Shown: piece after piece, positions 1 through 6,409 of the stretch
Position numbering within the stretch: position 1 is the first letter of the stretch
Layout: each line of letters opens with the position of its first letter
NCBI GenBank assembly: GCA_003519545.1
Contig: DOWN01000113.1
Span: forward strand, 1-10,247
Direction: 5' to 3'
Source: Bacteroidota bacterium
GTDB lineage: Bacteria > Bacteroidota > Ignavibacteria > Tepidaquicellales > Tepidaquicellaceae
DNA length: 10,247 bases
Position numbers and translations under genes: made by a program
Notes under the pieces: generated by a model
Database searches by the model: none
Told to the model about the DNA's origin: nothing
The model's input: the letters and a program-made list of their open reading frames with translations, nothing else

Positions 1-1230
1 ATTGAAAGGATTTGGATAATTTTGGAACAATTCAAAATCATTTGGAATTACCGAACCATGTTTTTTAACATCTACAAATACTGAATTTAGAATTACTGAA
101 GACCATTTTCCTCCGTAAGCACCAATATCAGACCTCAGTGTTCCAAAAGCAGGATATTTTGCCATTGATGGATTCAGTGGATCTGACGGATCGTTATAAA
201 TTACAGAAGTATCCCCTTTATCTATGCATTGTGAAGAATTTGATAATAAATAATTTGAATCTGCAAATCCCGGATTTACAGAAATATTTCCTGTTCCAAT
301 TGCGGTATCCTGAACATTTGAATAAAAAATTCTCAGTTGATTTGTAAAATTTATATCCCAGTTTTGTTTTCCAATAGATTGTTTATTACCCCAAACGATT
401 GTATTAATTACATCAGCCCTTGCAGCGTTCAATAATATTCCACCTCCTCTGTTTGCCCCGGGACCTGAAACCCCTGAGCAAGAATTATTCACAACAGTAT
501 TATTTATAATCATAATTTTCTGTCCGCTTCCATTAACCCAAATTCCTCCGCCTCCATATACCGGCTTCCCTGCGACTGCCTGATAAACTCTGTTATTGAA
601 TATTATATTACTTGCCACAATTGCATTTGTATAATTACTTACAATTCCACCTCCATACATTGCAGCATTATCAGAAATTATATTATTCAGAATTTTAGGA
701 TTACTATCACCCATTCTGATTCCACCTCCTCCGGTACTTGCAATTCCCGTAGGGGCATCAATGGCATGATTATTTTTAATTATATTAAATCTAATTGTAC
801 ATGGTGAAAATGCAATCAATATTCCGCCACCTTCCGTATATCTTCCTGCTCCGTGTTCATCTTGCCATTTAGTTCCCTTTCCTTCCGTGATTGTAAAACC
901 CTGCAAAACAGTTGTAGAATCACAGGAAATAATTCTGACGACACTCGCAGAATCCGGATGTATTGGATTACTGCCGTTGATTATTGTTGACTTAATATAA
1001 GATAAATCATTATTTATATAAAACAAACTTGTAACGACAATATTTTTATTTCTTATATTTATGTTTTCAAAATACGTACCCGGAGAAACTTCCACAGTGT
1101 CGCCATTATTACTTGCAAAAATTGCCGATTGAATTGTTGAATACTGTGAAGGGACTTTTTTGATTCCGGAATTTGCTGAATTTAAAGTAATTAACAAAAG
1201 AGATAAAACTAATAAAATATATTTAAGCAT
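1..1230 (-). CDS. Secreted right-handed beta-helix protein, probable T9SS substrate (3' end beyond window)
   Basis: This open frame of 410 codons has no stop before the left edge, so the C-terminus is missing. It starts at an ATG at 1230. Residues 1-19 form a signal peptide (Lys3, a Leu/Ile-rich core, then NSA). Residues 25-60 contain VPSQYSTIQSAIFAS and GDTVEVSPGTY, the usual opening of pectate-lyase-like/DUF1565 beta-helix proteins. Residues 60-380 are rich in NNxI-type coils, with GGGI or GGGGI turns near residues 134, 167, 193, 226 and 262 that resemble polymorphic outer-membrane protein repeats. A closing GAYGG lies near residue 370. The last visible residues are ELFQNYPNPFN, which is the start of a T9SS type A sorting domain, so I expect roughly 70 more residues. 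The likely location is the cell surface or outside the cell. No catalytic residues are recognisable, so an adhesin, a structural surface protein or a glycan-binding protein are all possible. It follows the sigma factor gene by 52 bases and has its own copy of that gene's putative promoter. There is no Shine-Dalgarno site. Confidence 0.93.
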   Translation of the reverse strand, partial: MLKYILLVLSLLLITLNSANSGIKKVPSQYSTIQSAIFASNNGDTVEVSPGTYFENINIRNKNIVVTSLFYINNDLSYIKSTIINGSNPIHPDSASVVRIISCDSTTVLQGFTITEGKGTKWQDEHGAGRYTEGGGILIAFSPCTIRFNIIKNNHAIDAPTGIASTGGGGIRMGDSNPKILNNIISDNAAMYGGGIVSNYTNAIVASNIIFNNRVYQAVAGKPVYGGGGIWVNGSGQKIMIINNTVVNNSCSGVSGPGANRGGGILLNAARADVINTIVWGNKQSIGKQNWDINFTNQLRIFYSNVQDTAIGTGNISVNPGFADSNYLLSNSSQCIDKGDTSVIYNDPSDPLNPSMAKYPAFGTLRSDIGAYGGKWSSVILNSVFVDVKKHGSVIPNDFELFQNYPNPFN

Positions 1231-1248
1231 AATAATTTTTTTATTAGT

Positions 1249-1281
1249 TTAGACAGCGATTTATAAAAGGTGTGACAAAAG
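1249..1281 (-). promoter_or_regulatory. Putative ECF sigma promoter of the beta-helix gene
   Basis: Read on the minus strand, CTTTTGTCACA (1281-1271) is followed after exactly 15 bases by TGTCTAA (1255-1249). The same two blocks with the same spacing precede the sigma factor gene. TGTCACA at -35 and a GTC core at -10 fit known ECF promoter styles; as I recall, ECF41 sigma factors use TGTCACA and CGTC. Transcription would start about 10-15 bases before the ATG at 1230. The site starts just after the sigma gene's stop codon, so the beta-helix gene could be transcribed both from here and by read-through. Confidence 0.7.
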
Positions 1282-1282
1282 A

Positions 1283-2170
1283 TTAATTATAATTAAAAAT
1301 ATTTTTAAACTTATCTGTTTGTATTAAATTTTTGATATAGACAGAGAAATCTTTTGATTCCTGAAATGGTTGTTCTCGGAAATATGAATCACAAACTTCA
1401 TCTGAAAGTGTTTCCAAATCTTCTATTCTTTTTTCTACACTTTGTTCAATTGTATGAAAATAATTCCGATTGAAAAGTAATTTATCGGGGTTAACATATC
1501 CTATATCAATAAGATGTTTTGTTTTTTTATTACATTTACAGGGATTATTTTTATTTACCAATCCGCATTTATTATGCATAAAATTATACAAATCTTTTCT
1601 TGCCCGTGATAATTTTTGTCTGAAATTATCTTTTGAAATTTCAAGTATTTCAGAAGCAGTTACATCGGATAGACCAAATACAGAGCCGAGAATATAAACA
1701 ATTCTCTGATCTCTGCTTAAGCACAAAAGCATTCCCATCATACAGGTGAACTGAGTTTCTTTAATGAGAATACGTGTATCAATTGTATAAGGATTATTAT
1801 CCGGAATATCAAAATCAGGAACACCATCAATCATTTTGGAATAAATACTGAAGGAATTAGTATGAGTTTTTTCAGCGGATGATTTTTTCCAGTTTAAAAT
1901 ATGATTAACTGCAATTCTATAAAGCCAGGTTCTGAAATTGCTTTTACCTTCAAATCCCGATAAATGAGTTATAACTTTTATTAATACTTCCTGAGTTATA
2001 TCTTCAGCATCTTCTGGAGTAAATACCAGTCTTAGAGCAATGTTATAAATATAGCCCTGATTTTTTTTAATCAAAGTTTCGAGAGCGTTTTTATCTCCCG
2101 ATTTAATTTTTTGAATCAGAATATTATCTTCTTCGTGATTATGAATTGAATCTGAAAATGGATTTGTCAT
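1283..2170 (-). CDS. ECF-type RNA polymerase sigma factor with cysteine-containing C-terminal extension
   Basis: This is a sigma-70 family factor that directs RNA polymerase to specific promoters. Residues 29-96 are region 2, with DAEDITQEVLIKVITHL for core binding and -10 recognition and then FRTWLYRIAVNHILNWKK. Residues 97-140 are a linker with no region 3, as in ECF factors. Residues 150-198 are region 4, with LSRDQRIVYIL and a helix-turn-helix ending in FRQKLSRARKDLYNFM. ECF factors usually have about 160-200 residues; this one has 295 because of a tail at 199-295. The tail opens with KCGLVNKNNPCKCNKK, placing Cys202, Cys211 and Cys213 as a possible metal or redox site, and continues as a mostly helical, charged segment with Cys260. 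I recall similar CGLxNxxNPCxC tails in Bacteroidota sigma factors but cannot assign an ECF group. No anti-sigma gene is adjacent, so the tail may itself regulate activity. A putative promoter repeated before the downstream gene suggests autoregulation. The ATG at 2170 is the only plausible start. Confidence 0.95.
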   Translation of the reverse strand: MTNPFSDSIHNHEEDNILIQKIKSGDKNALETLIKKNQGYIYNIALRLVFTPEDAEDITQEVLIKVITHLSGFEGKSNFRTWLYRIAVNHILNWKKSSAEKTHTNSFSIYSKMIDGVPDFDIPDNNPYTIDTRILIKETQFTCMMGMLLCLSRDQRIVYILGSVFGLSDVTASEILEISKDNFRQKLSRARKDLYNFMHNKCGLVNKNNPCKCNKKTKHLIDIGYVNPDKLLFNRNYFHTIEQSVEKRIEDLETLSDEVCDSYFREQPFQESKDFSVYIKNLIQTDKFKNIFNYN

Positions 2171-2178
2171 ATTAAATA

Positions 2179-2211
2179 TTAGACAATAAAAAGATTAATC
2201 TGTGACAAAAG
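2179..2211 (-). promoter_or_regulatory. Putative autoregulated ECF sigma promoter of the sigma factor gene
   Basis: On the minus strand CTTTTGTCACA (2211-2201), 15 bases, then TGTCTAA (2185-2179), identical in both blocks and spacing to the site before the beta-helix gene. Only 8 bases separate the -10-like block from the ATG at 2170, so a transcript starting at the usual distance would have a leader of about 0-5 bases. The site lies downstream of the terminator of the preceding gene, so the sigma gene needs its own promoter here. Confidence 0.72.
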
Positions 2212-2240
2212 TAATGAAAAATATTTGTTGGGAATATAAA

Positions 2241-2263
2241 CAAAAAAGGGGCTTTCGCCCCTT
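2241..2263 (-). terminator. Rho-independent terminator of the 1311-residue beta-helix protein gene
   Basis: On the minus strand, AAGGGGC (2263-2257), a GAAA loop, then GCCCCTT (2252-2246) form a perfect seven-pair stem. It is followed by a run of T down to 2242. It lies 33 bases after the stop codon of the upstream gene and separates that gene from the sigma factor unit. Confidence 0.93.
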
Positions 2264-2295
2264 ATTTGTTAAATTAACCTCAAACTATAAGATTA

Positions 2296-5200
2296 TTATT
2301 TAATTAACATCATCTTTTTAGTCATTAAGAAGTCTTTACCGTTTATGCCATTAGCATAAATCTGATAGAAATAAACACCACTTGCAAAAGCATTTGCGTT
2401 AAACTGAATAGTATAATAACCTGCAGTTTTAACTTCATTTACAAGTTTAGCAACTTCTCTACCTGTAATATCAAATACTTTTAATGTTACTTTTCCATCA
2501 ACAGGTAATTCATAATTAATTTTTGTGATAGGATTAAACGGATTCGGATAGTTCTGACTTAAATCAAATTTTTCAGGAACACCGACAATAATTTCACCGG
2601 TTAAATTATGATATTCAAAATTTCCGTTGAAATCAATTTGTTTTAATCTGTAATTATATTTACCTGTTTGTAAATTTCTGTCTGAGAATGAATACTGTTT
2701 AGGTTCATTTGAATTACCATAACCTTCGACTGATGCAATTCTTCTCCATTCAGAATCTGATGAAAGTCTTCTTTCAATTTCAAATCCGGAATTATTAGTT
2801 TCTGTTGCAGTAGTCCATTTTAAGTCAACATTATTTTTATTTGCAGTGGCTGTGAAACTGATAAGTTCAACAGGCAATGCACCTTCGTTTGCATTTGCCC
2901 AGTTTGCCAATGCATCAAATACATCTATAGGATTATCAAGTGTTCCGCCGATTCTTGTTCTGTAATTGGCATAAACATTTGTTCCATAGAATAAATTATA
3001 ATTTGTAGTCATAGAACCGTAAGCAATACCAACTGCTGAGTCACCTGTAGTTGTAGTTTGTGGAAGGAATAAAGCAGCAATATTTCCTCCATCATTCCAT
3101 CTTGCAGGTAATACTAAATCCGGGAATGGATCCTGAACTGAGTCAGCTGTAATAGTTGAAAGCAAGCCTGTTCCATAGAATAATCTGTTAGCCGGTAAGA
3201 CAGAAGTTAACCAGTTATCAGCAATATACTGTCCTCTTAAATACTGTCTGTAAAATACAGTATCAAGTGCAGGAGCTGAAACATTTCTTATAGGATCATT
3301 ATTATATCCTAAGTCATTACCGAAAATAAATAAAGTCTTTTTATTCGGTCCAGGTGTTGAAGCATCCAACCAAGCTCTCATTGAATCTCTGTGAGCTGTT
3401 GTCCAGTTACCGGTTGAAGTACATAGATAGAATACACTTCTCCAGTTTCTGAAAGTTCCTGTAAATCCGGCACCTGCAACTAAGTTATAATCATTTGTAT
3501 AACCTCTTGCATTCAATTGTGCAACGAGTGAATCTCTGCTTGCGGCATCGTTCCAAACAACTGCCATTGTTCTTGCCACAATCGGTGTATAAGTTGTTTG
3601 TGATCTGTTGTTATCAATATTCTGATCAGTTGCTAAAGTTGAAGAGTCAACTATTGTATAAGTAACACCTTCAGTGAATCCTGTAAAATCAGGGAAAGTA
3701 GTTGGAGTTGAAGATGAACCTACTAAGCCTGTTACAGTTGTTGTTTGATTATAAATTAAAGAACCTAAATTATCATAAATTTTTCTTACAACGTCAAAAG
3801 TATTTGTATTCTGACCGTAATTATTTGCATTACCTGTCATTGGAATATTAGTGGTGCCAATAGGTAAATAAGTTGTACCTGATTGATTAATATTTCCTGC
3901 ACCAACGTCATTATTAAGAGCATATCTTGGTTCAATCATAAATCTGAAAGAATTTGCAGGAGAAAAATCATTCCAAGTTGTACTTCCTGTTGGCGAAGCA
4001 AAGTAGAAAGTTTGTGCTCTGATAGGAGTTTCTGACTGGTAAGAGAAAGAAACGTTTACAGTACCAATTTGTCTTACACCAACATAGAAATCACCGGGTG
4101 ATAAATTTAATCCCGGAGAAACTAAAACAGTGAATACACCTGAAGTTGAAAGTTGATCACCTGATTCATAAAGTAATGTTCCGGGTGTTCCACCAATACC
4201 ATCATCATCCCAAACACCGATTCTGAAAGTTTGTCCACCTGTACTGAAGTTAACATTAACCTGATTTAAAACAGTAGTAATTGCTAAATTAAATTTTGCA
4301 ACGAAATCACCTGTAGCACCGTTAAATCCAACACCACCTGCAGCAACTGTTCCTAAAGCATAAGAAGAAGAGTTAGGAGTAACTTCCTGATTATTGATTG
4401 AGAAAGAATTATTTCCATTATTACCGTCTGAAGGAACAGAAACTGTAACAGTATTAGTACCTAAAGCAGTTGGAGTAAACGGATCAAAAGTAACTAATGT
4501 TGAAGCACCAATACCTAATGTAGGTATTGTTTTCATATTTGAGAAAGTATTAGCACCTGTAATGTTTAATGTTACATTAAGAGATGTAAGTGTAGTGTTA
4601 CCAGTATTAGCAACTATTGCTGTTATAACACTACCATCATTATATCCTGCTGCAAGTTTACCGAGTGTGTAAACAATAGTTACACCTGCGTCTGCTAAAT
4701 CAACAGGTAATTCATAAGCACCGATAGTTGGAGATCCGCCTCTTGCATTACCGAGAATGTCAGTTGCTAATGAAAGAGAGATACCAGCACCAAGACATGG
4801 AGAAGTTGTACTTACTGCTAAAAGTGAAGTTGAACTTGCAAATAAAGGATTTCCTGAAATTGAATGTCCGTCTTGAGTGGTCGCTGTTTGCCAGTCCGCT
4901 AAAGTAGTTCTGACTGATGTTAAAAATCCAACACCAAATCTTGCACCTGTTCCGTAATAGTTATTATAGTCAATAGCTGTAAAATTTGCAGGGTTTGTAA
5001 CTACTGAGTTTATACAAAATACATTACCTAAAGTCGCGTTTCCCGGAGCCATTGTGACAGAAATATTATTATTCTGAATATTTAAACCACTTGAAGTTGA
5101 TGAATTTAATAAAATTCCACCGTGTCTGTCAGTTGAACCGGTTGCAACTGAATTATTTGTCATAGAAATAGAGTTATACCAAATATCATAATTATTACCC

Positions 5201-6231
5201 GTGGATATTATAATACCCCATTGGTTATTTGTAGCAGTTCCGGAACCTAAACCTCCGGATATATTATAAATCGTATTATTTGAAATTTGAGTTCTATTTA
5301 AATTTGGAGTTGCATTAGCAATAAAAATACCTTGACCGGAAATGAAGGAAGAAGTAGTAGTATTTCTAATGTTACCAATTTCATTTGCATTAATAGTAGC
5401 ATCTATAATACCTGCAGATAAGTTCATAGCTCTTAATGCTGCAGTATGAGTTCTGATTAAATTATATATTTTATTATTGTTAATTGTAACAGCAGAGTCA
5501 TTAGTCATATCAAGACCGTTAACAGTTACATATCTTGAAGTATCATCATCACCAATTATATTATTTGAAATATTAATGTTGAAATTAGGATTGGCAGTTG
5601 AAGTACCTCTAACATAAATTCCGTGAGTCATTTTTTGGAATTTATTGTTTGTAAAAGTAAGGTTATCATTATCAGCACCTGTACCTGTAGTAGTGATAGT
5701 CACACCACCGGCATAAATACCATAAACAGATAATGTAGGAATATTATTTCCCGCCTGTAAAATACAATAAGTAACAGTATTATTAGTAGCACCTAATCCG
5801 ACACCTAAACTTCTGTTTTGAATAACAGCAGTAGTTGTTGTTAAAGCGTTATTAATAATTGTTAACTCTCTTGTAGTTCCTGCACCAACCCTACCATCGA
5901 TAGTAACGTTGTCAGCACCATTTAAAATAATGATACCTTTACCTGAAAGATTACCTGTAATATTTAATCCCGGAGCAGTTGGTTTAATTAAAACACTTGT
6001 ATAACTTGCTCCACCAACTCCACTTGCATTTAATACAGCAGAATCCGGTTCAGAAAAACTGGAGTTAATGTTAATTGTAATTGCACCTGTTTCGGTACCT
6101 GCATTAATGGCATCGAAAGCAGCTTTCAGATTAGTATATGGGTTTGCACCAATAGTAATCTGAGCGTAAGAATTACCCGCAATCAATAAAGTAAAAACTG
6201 CGAATAAAGAAAATAGAAGGAATTTTTTCAT
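2296..6231 (-). CDS. Secreted beta-helix/CARDB/GATase-like multidomain protein with T9SS type A sorting domain
   Basis: This is a 1311-residue surface or extracellular protein. Residues 1-24 are a signal peptide (MKKFLLFSLF..., cleavage after SYA or AQ). Residues 25-510 form a right-handed beta-helix with repeated ISNNIIG, INNNKIYNL, ISNNTIYNI and IQNNNISV coils, closed by GNPLF and IGAYELP. Residues 511-618 look like a CARDB domain (DAGVTIV, ANTGNTTLTSLNVTL, FSINN). Residues 619-771 are a beta-sandwich of unclear family (IGVWDDDGIGGTPGTLLY, DFYVGVRQ). Residues 772-886 are a second CARDB-like domain. Residues 887-1118 are a GATase/flavodoxin-like domain (VVWND, WRSVFYLC, KKTLFIFGNDLGYNND, FYRQYLRGQY). 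Residues 1119-1215 are fibronectin-III-like (LPVELISFTA, VDLKWTTATETNNSGFEIER). Residues 1221-1311 are the sorting tail (FDLSQNYPNPFNP, KVFDITGREV, SGVYFYQI). From residue 772 to the end it is homologous to the upstream gene's protein. No catalytic residues are evident, and its function is unknown. The ATG is preceded by an AAGGGAG ribosome-binding site. Confidence 0.96.
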   Translation of the reverse strand: MKKFLLFSLFAVFTLLIAGNSYAQITIGANPYTNLKAAFDAINAGTETGAITININSSFSEPDSAVLNASGVGGASYTSVLIKPTAPGLNITGNLSGKGIIILNGADNVTIDGRVGAGTTRELTIINNALTTTTAVIQNRSLGVGLGATNNTVTYCILQAGNNIPTLSVYGIYAGGVTITTTGTGADNDNLTFTNNKFQKMTHGIYVRGTSTANPNFNINISNNIIGDDDTSRYVTVNGLDMTNDSAVTINNNKIYNLIRTHTAALRAMNLSAGIIDATINANEIGNIRNTTTSSFISGQGIFIANATPNLNRTQISNNTIYNISGGLGSGTATNNQWGIIISTGNNYDIWYNSISMTNNSVATGSTDRHGGILLNSSTSSGLNIQNNNISVTMAPGNATLGNVFCINSVVTNPANFTAIDYNNYYGTGARFGVGFLTSVRTTLADWQTATTQDGHSISGNPLFASSTSLLAVSTTSPCLGAGISLSLATDILGNARGGSPTIGAYELPVDLADAGVTIVYTLGKLAAGYNDGSVITAIVANTGNTTLTSLNVTLNITGANTFSNMKTIPTLGIGASTLVTFDPFTPTALGTNTVTVSVPSDGNNGNNSFSINNQEVTPNSSSYALGTVAAGGVGFNGATGDFVAKFNLAITTVLNQVNVNFSTGGQTFRIGVWDDDGIGGTPGTLLYESGDQLSTSGVFTVLVSPGLNLSPGDFYVGVRQIGTVNVSFSYQSETPIRAQTFYFASPTGSTTWNDFSPANSFRFMIEPRYALNNDVGAGNINQSGTTYLPIGTTNIPMTGNANNYGQNTNTFDVVRKIYDNLGSLIYNQTTTVTGLVGSSSTPTTFPDFTGFTEGVTYTIVDSSTLATDQNIDNNRSQTTYTPIVARTMAVVWNDAASRDSLVAQLNARGYTNDYNLVAGAGFTGTFRNWRSVFYLCTSTGNWTTAHRDSMRAWLDASTPGPNKKTLFIFGNDLGYNNDPIRNVSAPALDTVFYRQYLRGQYIADNWLTSVLPANRLFYGTGLLSTITADSVQDPFPDLVLPARWNDGGNIAALFLPQTTTTGDSAVGIAYGSMTTNYNLFYGTNVYANYRTRIGGTLDNPIDVFDALANWANANEGALPVELISFTATANKNNVDLKWTTATETNNSGFEIERRLSSDSEWRRIASVEGYGNSNEPKQYSFSDRNLQTGKYNYRLKQIDFNGNFEYHNLTGEIIVGVPEKFDLSQNYPNPFNPITKINYELPVDGKVTLKVFDITGREVAKLVNEVKTAGYYTIQFNANAFASGVYFYQIYANGINGKDFLMTKKMMLIK
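2540..2569. repeat. 30-bp exact repeat within paralogous 3' ends (copy 1)
   Basis: These 30 bases are identical to 6657-6686. Both copies encode the start of the sorting tail (FDLSQNYPNP) in the two large paralogues. It is part of a longer stretch of similarity over the last 540 codons of each gene, and is best explained by common origin with selection on the protein rather than by a mobile element. Confidence 0.9.
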
Positions 6232-6236
6232 TCTTT

Positions 6237-6243
6237 CTCCCTT
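6237..6243 (-). promoter_or_regulatory. Shine-Dalgarno-like site AAGGGAG
   Basis: AAGGGAG on the minus strand lies five bases before the ATG at 6231. It is the only good ribosome-binding site in the window, as the other three genes have none. It supports this start and hints that this protein may be translated more strongly than its neighbours. Confidence 0.6.
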
Positions 6244-6246
6244 TAG

Positions 6247-6308
6247 TTTAAGTTTATATTAACAGAAAATTAAATTTTTGATAATTTTATGTATATAATA
6301 AACTTAAA
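6247..6308. repeat. 11-bp inverted repeat in the leader/promoter region
   Basis: TTTAAGTTTAT at 6247-6257 is the exact reverse complement of ATAAACTTAAA at 6298-6308, with 40 AT-rich bases between. It lies between the GTTAGGA repeats and the ATG at 6231. It could be an operator or part of a folded 5' leader. The AT-rich context makes a chance match possible. Confidence 0.4.
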
Positions 6309-6313
6309 AAAAA

Positions 6314-6331
6314 TCCTAACAAAATCCTAAC
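6314..6331 (-). promoter_or_regulatory. Tandem GTTAGGA direct repeats upstream of the 1311-residue protein gene
   Basis: On the minus strand, GTTAGGATTTT-GTTAGGA gives two copies (6331-6325 and 6320-6314) with an 11-bp period, so both would face the same side of the helix. A third copy lies at the right edge of the window upstream of the paralogous gene. A TATATAC box (6297-6291) follows 16 bases after the nearer copy. The repeat may be an activator site or an extended promoter element; which one cannot be told from sequence. Confidence 0.5.
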
Positions 6332-6357
6332 AAAAATAGAAGTTTCCGGCTAAAAAT

Positions 6358-6386
6358 AAAAAAGGGTGGAAAATTCCACCCTTTTT
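6358..6386 (-). terminator. Rho-independent terminator of the 1262-residue protein gene
   Basis: GGGTGGAA and TTCCACCC (6364-6371 and 6374-6381) form a perfect stem around a minimal loop, or a seven-pair stem with a four-base loop. It is flanked by A and T runs, so on the minus strand it ends in six T. It starts 24 bases after the stop codon at 6410. The flanking A and T runs might let it work weakly in the other direction, but no plus-strand gene is present. Confidence 0.92.
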
Positions 6387-6409
6387 GAATGATTTGAATG
6401 TAAGTTAGT

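Noticed and set aside
138..347. Plus-strand open frame of 69 codons near the left edge
   Set aside because: The minus-strand beta-helix frame is continuous through here and ends in a recognisable T9SS tail start, so this is a shadow.
4394..4672. Plus-strand open frame of 92 codons
   Set aside because: It lies wholly opposite the CARDB-coding part of the 1311-residue gene, has no recognisable motif, and reflects the codon bias of the real gene.
5053..5059. Another TGTCACA on the minus strand, a possible third ECF -35 element
   Set aside because: It is inside coding sequence and has no TGTCTAA at the right distance.
2296..6231. CRISPR-like or tandem DNA repeats in the AT-rich beta-helix coding region
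   Set aside because: The recurring NNxI patterns are protein-level beta-helix coils with variable spacing; there is no fixed DNA repeat and spacer pattern.
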